Source of the DNA: Candidatus Stahliibacteriota bacterium
GTDB taxonomy: Bacteria > Hydrothermota > Tepidihabitantia > B3-TA06
Assembly (NCBI GenBank): GCA_030592225.1
Contig: JAUVJT010000035.1
Coordinates: 1 to 13,562 of the forward strand
Reading direction: 5' to 3'
DNA: 13,562 nt
Shown here: in pieces, positions 1 to 8,000 of the stretch
How the letters are laid out: each line of letters starts with the position of its first letter
Numbering within the stretch: the stretch's first letter is position 1
Notes under the pieces: model-generated
Told to the model about the DNA's origin: nothing
Database searches by the model: none
What the model saw: only the letters and a program-made list of their open reading frames with translations
Position numbers and translations under genes: made by a program

Positions 1-1100
1 CCTATCACCGAGGCCGGGCCGGTGGTCAAGAGGCTCAACAGTTGCTCCGCCGCGATGATCTTTGGCTCAACCAGGCCTTGCCACAATACGGATAAAGCGG
101 TTTGCAGGCCAATCATGCCGGCGGGCGCTCTATCCATCTCCTGCTCCTTTTCCTCGACGGCATGCGGGGCGTGATCGGTCGCTATGGCCTGGATGGTGCC
201 GTCGGCAAGTCCTGCTATCAACGCCTGGCGGTCTTCCTCTGTCCTTAACGGCGGGTTGACCTTATAGTTGGCGTCAAAGGCCGCCATATTCTCGTCCGTA
301 AGAAGAAGGTGGTGCGGCGTGGCCTCTGCCGTGACGTTTATTCCTTTTGCCCGGGCCTGGCGCACGAGTTCAACTCCTCTGGCGGTGGAAAGATGGGCAA
401 CGTGCAGGTGGGAATTCGTGTAGGAGGCAAGGGCAATGTCACGCTCCAGGGCAATTTCCTCTGCCACCGGCGGGCGGGTCTTGAACCCGAGTTTTGCGCT
501 GACCACGCTTTCGTTCATCACCCCGCCCGTGCACATGGTGGGGTCCTCGGCATGGGTGATTACAGGCAAATTTAACATGTCTGCGTACTCCAGGGAGCGG
601 CGCATGACCTCAGAAGAGCGTACCCAGTCACCGTCGTCTGAGAAGGCCACGACTCCGCCCTGGGCAAGCATGGCGTACTCGGAAATCTCGACGCCTTCTC
701 TGCCTTTGGTTGCAGCGCCCACGGGCAGTATTTTTGCCAGTCCCAGTTCATCCGAACGCTTGCGAATGAACGCGGCCTGCTCCCTGGTATCGGTGGGAGG
801 CTGGGTGTTGGGCATGGCGCATATGGTGGTGAATCCACCGGTCAGGGCTGCCCATGCGCCCGATTCCAGGGTCTCGGTGTCCTCGCGCCCGGGTTCTCGC
901 AGATGTACATGCAGGTCAATCAATCCTGCAGAGACCAGCTTATCCTGCGCCTCTATTACTTCGGTATCAGCATCCGGTGAGATGTTTTCCTCAATTTTTT
1001 CAATCCTGCCGTCCGCAATCTCAATATCCGCTTTTCTTAAAGCCTTCTCTTCAGGGAAGAAGACGTATCCGGCGCGTATCAAATATTTTTTAGCGTTCAA
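1..1100 (-). CDS. pyrC: Dihydroorotase, class I (3' end beyond window)
   Basis: Cyclises N-carbamoyl-L-aspartate to dihydroorotate, the third step of pyrimidine synthesis, in the cytoplasm. I translated the frame by hand: it is open from 1100 to the left edge, 366 codons. Visible motifs are DLHVHLREPG (His64 and His66, metal ligands), a TGGFTT..AMPNT segment, FSDDG (Asp155/156), ITHAED (His183), HVAHLST (His233, His236), KVNPPLR, and ATDHAPH with the catalytic Asp309. This is the bacterial class I pattern, where an Asp from SDDG takes part in metal binding. Members are usually about 430 residues, so roughly 60 C-terminal residues are missing. The start is a TTG overlapping the pyrB stop by 11 bases, chosen because a strong AGGAGGGG lies 3-10 bases upstream of it and because homologues begin near this point. 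Last gene of the minus-strand operon in this window. Confidence 0.96.
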   Translation of the reverse strand, partial: MNAKKYLIRAGYVFFPEEKALRKADIEIADGRIEKIEENISPDADTEVIEAQDKLVSAGLIDLHVHLREPGREDTETLESGAWAALTGGFTTICAMPNTQPPTDTREQAAFIRKRSDELGLAKILPVGAATKGREGVEISEYAMLAQGGVVAFSDDGDWVRSSEVMRRSLEYADMLNLPVITHAEDPTMCTGGVMNESVVSAKLGFKTRPPVAEEIALERDIALASYTNSHLHVAHLSTARGVELVRQARAKGINVTAEATPHHLLLTDENMAAFDANYKVNPPLRTEEDRQALIAGLADGTIQAIATDHAPHAVEEKEQEMDRAPAGMIGLQTALSVLWQGLVEPKIIAAEQLLSLLTTGPASVI

Positions 1101-2025
1101 GTTCCCCTCCTGCAAGTATATATAGAATTGCCATTCTTACCGCCACGCCGGCGCGCACCTGGGCCAGTATCACCGAGTTTGCCCCGTCGGCCACTGCAGG
1201 CTCTATCTCCACGCCTCTGTTCATCGGCCCGGGGTGCATCACCACCACGTCGGGCTTTAGTTTTTTTAATCGCTGTGCTGTAAGGCAGTAAAGCCTGCGG
1301 TACTCCCTTATGGAAGGAAAAAGGCCGGTGTGCTGGCGTTCAAGCTGGATGCGCAGCATCATCACCATATCCGCGTCCTTGCTCGCACGGTCGAAATCAT
1401 GGTCTATCTCTATGTAGGGAAAGGCCTTGCCCAAATCCCTGGGGATCAACGTAGGCGGGCCGCAGATGGTTACCTTTGCTCCCATGGCGGCAAAGCCGAT
1501 GATTGCGGAACGCGCCACGCGGCCGTGGGTTATGTCTCCCACGATAACCAGTCGTTTACCCTCAAAGCTGCCCACTCGTTTGCGCGCCGCGAACAGGTCC
1601 AGCAGTCCCTGGGTGGGGTGTTCGTGGGCCCCGTCGCCTGCGTTTACCACAAAGGCGTCTATCCGGTCCGCGATGAACTTTGCTGAGCCCGGGCAGGAAT
1701 GTCGTATGACCACGCCGTCCACCCGCATGGATTCTATTGTCCTGACCGTATCAAGCAGATTCTCGCCTTTTTGCACCGCTGAGGTTAGCTTACTGAACCC
1801 CACCATATCCGCTGACAGTCGTTTCCCGGCCATGGCAAAAGACATGGAGGTGCGGGTGGAGGGTTCGTAGAACATATTGAGGATGGTTTTGCCTCGCAGG
1901 GCGGGTACAAAGGGTATGGGTCTGTCCAATACCTCGTGGAAGCGTTCGGCAGTATCCAAAAGAAAGGTCAACTCGTCCCTGCTCAATCCTTCGAGTCCCA
2001 AAAGGTGCTTGTGAGTCCAGGTCAC
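1090..2025 (-). CDS. pyrB: Aspartate carbamoyltransferase catalytic chain
   Basis: Joins carbamoyl phosphate and L-aspartate to form N-carbamoyl-L-aspartate, the committed step of pyrimidine synthesis. The protein is 311 residues, the usual length for a catalytic chain. The carbamoyl-phosphate signature FYEPSTRTSMSF lies at residues 52-63, a KGE loop at 86-88, HPTQGLLDL at 136-144, GDITHGRVARS at 163-173 and HPGPMNRGVEI at 264-274. These mark ATCase rather than ornithine carbamoyltransferase. The start codon is GTG: its GTGA overlaps the pyrR TGA stop by four bases, and GAGGAG lies eight bases upstream. Its stop (TAA) lies inside the pyrC start region. No pyrI regulatory chain is present in the window, so allosteric control of the E. 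coli type is not supported here. Confidence 0.98.
   Translation of the reverse strand: MTWTHKHLLGLEGLSRDELTFLLDTAERFHEVLDRPIPFVPALRGKTILNMFYEPSTRTSMSFAMAGKRLSADMVGFSKLTSAVQKGENLLDTVRTIESMRVDGVVIRHSCPGSAKFIADRIDAFVVNAGDGAHEHPTQGLLDLFAARKRVGSFEGKRLVIVGDITHGRVARSAIIGFAAMGAKVTICGPPTLIPRDLGKAFPYIEIDHDFDRASKDADMVMMLRIQLERQHTGLFPSIREYRRLYCLTAQRLKKLKPDVVVMHPGPMNRGVEIEPAVADGANSVILAQVRAGVAVRMAILYILAGGELER
1104..1111 (-). promoter_or_regulatory. Ribosome binding site of pyrC
   Basis: AGGAGGGG on the minus strand, inside the 3' end of pyrB. Counting from AGGAGG, the gap to the TTG at 1100-1098 is five bases. No ATG or GTG is available near the expected N-terminus, so this site decides the TTG start. Confidence 0.8.
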
Positions 2026-2576
2026 TTTTCTGTCTCCTCGTTTGCTCGTTTCTTTATGAACACGCCTTCTTTGCCGTCGGTTTCTTGAAAGTAAACGTCG
2101 ATTATTTCATCTCTTGCCGCGGGTATCTTTCGTCCGATAAAATCGGCGCCTATGGGTAACTCCCGGTGTATTCTGTCCACCAGCACGGCGAGCTGAATCA
2201 TTCTGGGTCTTCCGAAGTCCAGAATCTCGGTAAGTGCCGCTCGAACGGTGCGTCCGGTGAACAGCACGTCATCTGCAAGCACGATGATTTTATCTGAGAT
2301 GTCAAAGGGGATGGAGGATGTTTGAACCATGGGCATCTCGGCGGCCAGCTGCAAATCGTCCCGGTAAAGGGTTATATCTATCACTCCCACCGGGACTTCA
2401 TGGCCTTCCAGGCGTTTGAGTTCTGCGGCCAGTCGCCTGGCCAGCACGTCGCCCCGGCGGACTATGCCCACCAGGGCCAGATCTTCGACACCCTTATTGT
2501 GTTCGATAATCTGGGTGGCGATGCGGGTTATCATGCGGCCTATCTCGGTCGCATCCGCAAGCCGGTGCTCACGCAT
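2022..2576 (-). CDS. pyrR: PyrR bifunctional pyr regulator / uracil phosphoribosyltransferase
   Basis: Type I phosphoribosyltransferase fold. In Bacillus-type bacteria PyrR binds a hairpin in pyr mRNA leaders in response to UMP and weakly converts uracil and PRPP to UMP. With the chosen ATG the protein has 184 residues, typical for PyrR. The N-terminal region (TRIATQIIEHNKG, residues 17-29) and VGIVRRGDVLARRLA (36-50) are characteristic, and the PRPP loop VLADDVLFTGRT is at 99-110. The reading frame is open to an ATG at 2618, but that would add 14 residues with no family counterpart and a 50-base overlap. The ATG at 2576 gives an eight-base overlap with the upstream gene and aligns with known N-termini. 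Next to pyrB and pyrC, as in many pyr operons. I found no PyrR-binding leader in the window, so its regulatory role here is inferred only. Confidence 0.95.
   Translation of the reverse strand: MREHRLADATEIGRMITRIATQIIEHNKGVEDLALVGIVRRGDVLARRLAAELKRLEGHEVPVGVIDITLYRDDLQLAAEMPMVQTSSIPFDISDKIIVLADDVLFTGRTVRAALTEILDFGRPRMIQLAVLVDRIHRELPIGADFIGRKIPAARDEIIDVYFQETDGKEGVFIKKRANEETEK
2034..2039 (-). promoter_or_regulatory. Ribosome binding site of pyrB
   Basis: GAGGAG on the minus strand within the end of pyrR, eight bases before the GTG at 2025-2023. It supports the non-ATG start of pyrB. Confidence 0.75.
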
Positions 2577-2799
2577 AATCTTTACTCTTGCGCTTCCCTG
2601 CTCGCAGCAGGAGCGCAAGCGGCACCAGAACGCAGTAGCCTGTCACCAGAAGTATGGGGGCAAGGGTTATAGAGCCGCGCCACAGCGAGTAAAACCCCAG
2701 GCCTATAACCGCTATCCCGACTGCAAACAATATCCAGTTAACTATGCTGAAGCGCGGGGTTTGAGTGGCCACCGGCCCTTTTTTCTGTCGTTTACTCAT
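2569..2799 (-). CDS. Small two-helix membrane protein (DUF3098-like)
   Basis: A 76-residue protein of unknown function. It has a basic N-terminal tail (residues 1-16), a first hydrophobic helix at about 20-40 and a second at about 45-66, then a basic tail, so both termini are probably cytoplasmic. The segment NWILFAVGIAVIGLGF followed by LAPILLVTGYCVLVP resembles small membrane proteins I recall as DUF3098-like in Bacteroidetes and related candidate phyla; this is from memory, not a search. The coding call rests on a strong AAGGAG five bases before the ATG, the ATGA overlap with the upstream stop, the eight-base overlap with pyrR, and the clear two-helix pattern. It sits between a lipoprotein gene and pyrR, so it may be an envelope gene that merely shares the transcript. 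Confidence 0.8.
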   Translation of the reverse strand: MSKRQKKGPVATQTPRFSIVNWILFAVGIAVIGLGFYSLWRGSITLAPILLVTGYCVLVPLALLLRAGKRKSKDYA

Positions 2800-4493
2800 T
2801 TTATCTCCTTGACTTCATTGTCATCAATAGTGTAAAGTCGAATCGAGGGCTGACTGGGGTTTGAAAGAAACACGAGCCGACCCAGTACGCCCCGGCGTTC
2901 GTCCAGGCTTCGCATGGCCTGGCATAATGAAAGATTCCTGCCCTGATTCAGGCCCTCGAACAGGAAGTTGTAGGCGTCATACCCAAGGGTGGCGGCCCAG
3001 TCGGGTTCCTTGTTGTAGCGCCTGTTGTAGTGAGCGTAGAACGTCTCAAATCCCATGGGGTTGGCCAGACGTCCTGGAGTTGCTGCAAACCATGCTCCTT
3101 CAAAAGGCGCTCCTCCGCGGCGCAGTATCTCGGTATCGGCAAAATCGTCCAGACCCAGGATGCGAACCCGCATCCGGTAATAGGCTATCTGGGGAATCAC
3201 CGAAAGCAGCTGGCGGCGGTCAAACGGCACGAAGATGGCCTCGGCCCCCTGATGGCGTATCTCCAGAAAGGCGCTTTTCATCTCCACCACGGTATCGGTC
3301 AGCGCTCGCGAATAGATGACCTGCCCACCCTCGGATCTTACAGTGGCGGCAAAGGCGTCGGCAAGCAGCTTGCCCTGCTCGGTATCGGGATGCAGAATCC
3401 CGAATTTGCCTATGCCGTGACGTACCGCGAAGCGCGCTATCTCCCGTGTCTCGGACTCGGCGTAGGAGTTCAGCTGGAACAGGCACTCGTCGAGCGAGAG
3501 GAGGGCGGGGTCGGTACTGGTGGGAGAAATCATCGCCACACCGGCTTTAGCCGTAATTTTTGTAACGGCATTTACCTCAGCCGAGGTCAAGGGTCCTATG
3601 ATTATTTTTGCCCCCTTGCGTATCAGGGTCTCGGCTCCTATGGCTGCGGCGGCAGGGTCGGACCGGGTATCGTAGGTCTCCAGATGGATGGTGTTGGCTC
3701 CCTTGATGCCGTGCGCGAGTTCCACCCCGGTCTTGACCGCCTGGCCGTAGGAGGAGAAGCTTCCTGAAAGCGGCAGCAGCAGTCCGCATACCAACCGTCC
3801 TGTCAGGGCAGCGGCCGAGACCTCCCTGCCTGCTATCTTGTCTATGTAAGGGCTGCGCGGGAAGCGGGCGCGGAGTTCTGCAAAATAGCGTTCCGCATCG
3901 GCGAAATCTTCCACGTCGTACGCTAAAGAACCCAGGTAATAAAGCAGCCATTCGGCCACATTTGTATCCTCGTAGTTATTATAAATGTCGACGAGGACAT
4001 TGTAGTCCTTCTCCCGCCCCAGAAGATTCTTGGCCTGCTGTTCGGCGCTGGTTCGTTCTGCCGGATTGTCCGAATACAGATATACCTCAAAGTAGGCGGT
4101 GAGTGCGGGGACGTAAAGCTCCAGATGCTCGTATCCCCGGGCAAGAATCATTTGAACCTTGGCGTTCAATGGCGATTTCGGGTACTCCGCTTCCAGCTTC
4201 TGGGCCGCGCCTATGGCATGCTCCCAATCCTTTTTCTTTGCAAAGGAAAGCGAAGCAAGGTAGTAGGCGTCGTCGGCAAGCTCCGATTTGGGATAACTTT
4301 TTATGACCGCGCTAAAAGAGGAAATCGCCATGTCGTAATCACCCTTCCGGTAGAAACTCTCGCCTGTCTGGAAAACGGCGGCGGCCTGGGCTTCATACTT
4401 ATCCCTGTTTACCAGGAACCAGGTGCATCCTGTGCTCGTCATAAGGATTGCCGCAGCCAGCAGCAGACGCAGGTTTTTTTTCGCGCAACTCAT
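2796..4493 (-). CDS. TPR lipoprotein with periplasmic-binding-protein domain (LppC / PBP-activator type)
   Basis: A 565-residue predicted lipoprotein. A short basic N-terminus and hydrophobic stretch (residues 5-19) end in STGC, with Cys23 the likely lipidation site; Thr follows, not Asp, so the outer membrane is the probable location in a diderm. Residues 34-215 contain tetratricopeptide-like repeats (FQTGESFYRKGDYDMAISSF, then AKKKDWEHAI, then ARFPRSPYID), as in YbgF/BamD-type proteins. From about 234 on, LVCGLLLPLSGSFSSYGQAV opens a type I periplasmic-binding (Leu/Ile/Val receptor) domain reaching about residue 550. This architecture matches the LppC/LpoA family, in which E. coli LpoA activates a penicillin-binding protein; whether this protein does so is inference. 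An amino-acid receptor is the alternative, but no ABC transporter genes are nearby. The ATG shares one base with the carbonic-anhydrase stop (TAATG), pointing to translation by reinitiation. An upstream in-frame ATG at 4745 is rejected because it buries the signal peptide. Confidence 0.9.
   Translation of the reverse strand: MSCAKKNLRLLLAAAILMTSTGCTWFLVNRDKYEAQAAAVFQTGESFYRKGDYDMAISSFSAVIKSYPKSELADDAYYLASLSFAKKKDWEHAIGAAQKLEAEYPKSPLNAKVQMILARGYEHLELYVPALTAYFEVYLYSDNPAERTSAEQQAKNLLGREKDYNVLVDIYNNYEDTNVAEWLLYYLGSLAYDVEDFADAERYFAELRARFPRSPYIDKIAGREVSAAALTGRLVCGLLLPLSGSFSSYGQAVKTGVELAHGIKGANTIHLETYDTRSDPAAAAIGAETLIRKGAKIIIGPLTSAEVNAVTKITAKAGVAMISPTSTDPALLSLDECLFQLNSYAESETREIARFAVRHGIGKFGILHPDTEQGKLLADAFAATVRSEGGQVIYSRALTDTVVEMKSAFLEIRHQGAEAIFVPFDRRQLLSVIPQIAYYRMRVRILGLDDFADTEILRRGGAPFEGAWFAATPGRLANPMGFETFYAHYNRRYNKEPDWAATLGYDAYNFLFEGLNQGRNLSLCQAMRSLDERRGVLGRLVFLSNPSQPSIRLYTIDDNEVKEIK
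2805..2810 (-). promoter_or_regulatory. Ribosome binding site of the 76-residue membrane protein
   Basis: AAGGAG on the minus strand, five bases before the ATG at 2799-2797, inside the end of the lipoprotein gene. It is good evidence that this short gene is really translated. Confidence 0.75.
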
Positions 4494-4999
4494 TATGCCG
4501 TGCCGGCCAGATGTTCTTTGGTTAGTTCCACGTAGTGCCGTCCTGCCTGGCGTATCATCTCTATAGTAGACGGATCGAGCGTGCGTTTGATAACCCCGGG
4601 CACTCCAACCACCAGACTGTGGGGTGGTATCTCCATGCGTTCGCGCACCACTGCGCCGGCGGCGATAACCGAACCCGTCCCGACTCTTGCACCGTCCAGT
4701 ACGGTTGCGCCCATGCCTATAAGGCAGTTGTCTTCGATTACGCACCCGTGGATTATGGCGCCGTGTCCCACCGTAACCCTGTCTCCGATGATTACCGGCA
4801 ATTCATGGGTTACGTGCAGTACGCAGTTGTCCTGGACGTTGGTTTCACGTCCGATTTTGACGTAGTTGATGTCGCCTCGTATCACGGCGTTGTACCATAC
4901 GCTGGAAAGCTCGCCAAGCTGCACTTGTCCAATAAGTTGTGCACCGGCGGCAATGAAGCAGCGTTTGGCAGTTATGTTCATTCTCTGGGATATATCCAT
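4493..4999 (-). CDS. Gamma-class carbonic anhydrase-like hexapeptide-repeat protein
   Basis: A 168-residue left-handed beta-helix protein of the gamma-carbonic anhydrase / YrdA / PaaY group. Visible features are SSVWYNAVIRGD (residues 32-43), NVQDNCVLH (54-62) and VGHGAIIHG (77-85), followed by hexapeptide-like turns (IGMGATVLDGA, VGTGSVIAAGAVV) and a C-terminal helix. His62, His79 and His84 match the three metal ligands of the family. Many members have weak or no measured carbonic anhydrase activity, so hydration of CO2 to bicarbonate is possible but unproven; bicarbonate would feed carbamoyl phosphate for the pyr genes downstream. It is the first gene of the minus-strand operon. The ATG at 4999 lies about ten bases after a good -10 box, so the mRNA would be nearly leaderless; a second ATG at 4981 is the alternative, and neither has a clear Shine-Dalgarno. 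Confidence 0.9.
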   Translation of the reverse strand: MDISQRMNITAKRCFIAAGAQLIGQVQLGELSSVWYNAVIRGDINYVKIGRETNVQDNCVLHVTHELPVIIGDRVTVGHGAIIHGCVIEDNCLIGMGATVLDGARVGTGSVIAAGAVVRERMEIPPHSLVVGVPGVIKRTLDPSTIEMIRQAGRHYVELTKEHLAGTA

Positions 5000-5008
5000 A
5001 TCAGCGGA

Positions 5009-5037
5009 ATTCTACCCCACTACCACTGTGAAGTCAA
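5009..5037 (-). promoter_or_regulatory. Sigma70-type promoter of the minus-strand operon
   Basis: On the minus strand TTGACT (5037-5032), a 17-base spacer and TAGAAT (5014-5009): five of six consensus bases at each box and ideal spacing. Transcription would begin near 5003-4999, on or just before the ATG at 4999. This leaves no room for a PyrR attenuator leader. Confidence 0.65.
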
Positions 5038-5049
5038 GTTAGTTACCCC

Positions 5050-5077
5050 TTGACGTATGGGCGACTATCCCTATTAT
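5050..5077 (+). promoter_or_regulatory. Sigma70-type promoter of the sensor gene
   Basis: TTGACG (5050-5055), a 16-base spacer and TATTAT (5072-5077). Seven bases on is A5084, the first base of ATG, so a leaderless mRNA is predicted. An overlapping TATGAT (5075-5080) gives a poorer 19-base spacer. This site argues against the ATG at 5057, which lies between the two boxes. Its -35 box is 12 bases from the -35 of the divergent promoter. Confidence 0.55.
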
Positions 5078-5083
5078 GATAAC

Positions 5084-8000
5084 ATGACCCGGACGGATAA
5101 GACAAATGGCAAGGATCGAATTCTTCGAGCGCTTCCCAAAGTGGCGGCTTTGCTGCTGCGCGCCGATGATATCGACGAGGCGATGAACAAAGCCCTTGCC
5201 TTGCTGGGGAGGGCGGTTGACGTCTCGAGGGTATATATCTTTTCCAATCGCGAGAACCTGGAAGGTCAACTGCTTACCAGCCGGCACTGGGAGTGGGTAC
5301 AGGAAGGAATCAACACCCAGATAGAAAACCCGGGGTTGCAGAACCTTTCCTACGAGGAAGCCGGGTTCGGCAGGTGGGTCAAACTGCTTTCAGCGGGTAA
5401 GGCGGTTTTTGGGCCGGTAGAGAGTTTTCCTGAGTCGGAACGTGATTTACTTAAGGCGCAGGATATTCTCTCGCTTGCGGCGGTTCCCATTGTTACCGCG
5501 GACGTATGGTGGGGATTGATAGGGTTTGACGATTGTTCTTCGCTTCGTGAATGGAGCAAGAGTGAGATTGACGTGCTTTCAACCGCGGCCGAGCTGATAG
5601 GTGCGGCCCTCGAACGTCTCCACGTGGAGCGACAGCTGCGTTACTGGAGTGAGTTCAATAGCAACATAGTCGAAAGCACCAGCGTGGGGGTGCTGGTACT
5701 TGACAAGAACGCGCGGATTCAGGTCTGGAACGGCGGTATGGAGGAGCAGTTCGGGGTGGATGCCGCAGAGGTGCTGGGTGAGGACATCTTTAGGGTTTTT
5801 CCCGTGCTTGCCGACGAAGAACTGGGCAGGATATTGCGTCATTGCATTGATGAGGAAGAAGGTTTTTCGGAAAACCGGCTTACCCACCAGACTCGCCGCA
5901 AAGGTGAACGAATCCTCGACGTTAAGGTTACTCCATTGCGTGACATAGACGAGCGATTTAACGGACTTGTGGTAATTATTAGCGATGCCACCGCTCAGCA
6001 TGAGGTTGAACAAGCCCTCGCCGAGTCCGAAGGGATGTACCGCGCTCTTACCGAATCGGCGCTCATGGGCGTCTACATCTACAGAGAAGGCAGATTCCTT
6101 TTCGTCAACGAACGGATGGCCAACATAACCGGCTATTCCGTCGAAGAGCTTGTTGAGATATCCACCGGTGATATAGTCGCTCCGGATGATCGGGAGCGAC
6201 TGGCCAAAAAAGTGGAGCTTATCAAGAGCGGAAAGGATAAATCATCGCACTACACCTTCAAGATAGCGCGCAAGGACGGGTCGGAAGGATACATGGAGGT
6301 ATACACCCGCAGGATAATGTATCATGGTAAAGAAGCCTCCATCGGTCACTGCCTGGATATTTCTCACCGTCTTAAGGCGCAGGAGGCATTGCGCGCCTCA
6401 GAGGAGCGATACCGTTCGACTATAGATTCGATGGGCGATATGATTCACGTGCTCGACCGCGACATGCGAATAGTGATGTACAACCAGTCCCTCAAACAGT
6501 GGACGGCTGAGCTGGGTTTAGAGTTGGGGGAAGTAATCGACAAGACTCTGTTTGAGGTGTTTCCCTTCCTGCCTGGGAAGGTAAAACGGGAGTACGATGA
6601 GGTGTGGCGTACCGGTAAACCGCTTATTACGACCGAGACCACGGCCCTGGCCGGTCGATCCATCATCACCGAAACCCGTAAGATTCCGGTAACAGACAAA
6701 GAAGGGAACGCTGAACGCATCGTAACCGTGGTGCGCGATATTACCGAACGCAAGCAGGCGGAGCAGGCGCTGCTGGCAAGTGAAGAGCGCTATCGAACCT
6801 TGCAGAATAACATTCCGGTAGGGATTTTCCGAAGCACCCCGCAGGGGGAGTTCCTCTCCGTTAATCGGGCATTCGCTGATATGTTCGGCTGCGAGTCGGT
6901 TGAGGAGATGACCGGCATTTTGGCAATGGATACCTATGCCTTCCCTGAACAACGGTTGGAGTTTCTCGAACGAATGGATGCGGAAGGGACGGTCGCCGAC
7001 TTTGAGGTTCAGCTTAAGCGCAAGGACGGTTTTGTGTTCTGGGCATCCTTGAACGCGACCACGGTGTTCGATGAAAAAGATAAACCTTTCCATTACGACG
7101 GGATTCTCGAAGACATCAGCGAACGCAAGCGGGCAGAGCAGGCTCTTGCCGAGTCGGAGGAGAAGTATCGGTTAATCAGTGAGAATACAAGCGATTTAAT
7201 TACGGTGCTTACGTTCTCGTTGAATCCGACGTTCATCTATGTTAGCCCTTCATGTAAGGCCTTCGGGTATGAGCCTGCAGACCTGATCGGCAAATCAAGT
7301 TTTGATTTTATCCATCCTGATGATAAAAAGAAGTTGTTTCCTCTGTTGAAGGAGTATGTTGAAGCAAAGGCAGAGAAGTTCTTCATGGGAAGAGACGCAG
7401 CCCCTTCGGAAACCATCGAATTACGCGTGAGAGGCAAACCAGGTAACTGGTATCATCTGGAGAGTACCGTAGACATCGTAGGCGAGGATATACTTCTTAT
7501 TTCAAGAGACATCACCGAACGCAAGCGTGCCGAGCAGGCGTTATTGAACGAGAAGAGTTTTTCCGAATCGGTGATAGCGAGTTTGCCGGGAATATTCTAT
7601 CTTTTTGACGAGAAAGGCAGGCTGCTGCAGTGGAATGAGAATTTCGAGAAGATTTCAGGGTATTTGAGTGAAGAGATAGGGAAGATGAAATTCTTTGATT
7701 TCTTTGCCGGTGAGGGCAGGAAGATCATGGAAGAGCGGATTGGTGAGGTTTTCGCCAGGGGTGAATCCACTGCTGAGGCGGATTTTATATCAAAGAGCGG
7801 GAAGAAGTCCCCCTATTTCTTCACCGGCCTGCGGATGCAAATAGACGATACGGTATATCTTGTGGGTATGGGAATAGACATCACCGAGCGCAAACAAGCC
7901 GAGGAAGCGCTGAAGCAAGCGCACGAACGATTCCTTACCGTTCTGGACAGCCTGGATGCGGGTGTTTACGTTGCGGACATGGATACCTACGAGGTTCTGT

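Noticed and set aside
436..1125. 229-codon plus-strand open frame
   Set aside because: It is antisense to pyrC, whose complementary frame carries all dihydroorotase motifs; the plus-strand translation has no recognisable pattern.
2577..2618. Upstream ATG for pyrR
   Set aside because: Adds 14 residues without family counterpart and a 50-base overlap; the ATG at 2576 fits known PyrR N-termini.
4494..4745. Upstream ATG giving an 84-residue N-terminal extension of the lipoprotein
   Set aside because: The extension is Arg-rich shadow translation of the carbonic anhydrase gene and would bury the signal peptide and lipobox that begin at 4493.
5057..5083. ATG at 5057 as the sensor gene start
   Set aside because: It lies between the -35 and -10 boxes of the best promoter, has no Shine-Dalgarno, and adds nine residues with no domain match. 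It stays possible if the promoter call is wrong.
5579..7093. Minus-strand open frames opposite the sensor gene (144 and 191 codons)
   Set aside because: They are shadows of the PAS-coding strand, with no start signals or recognisable domains.
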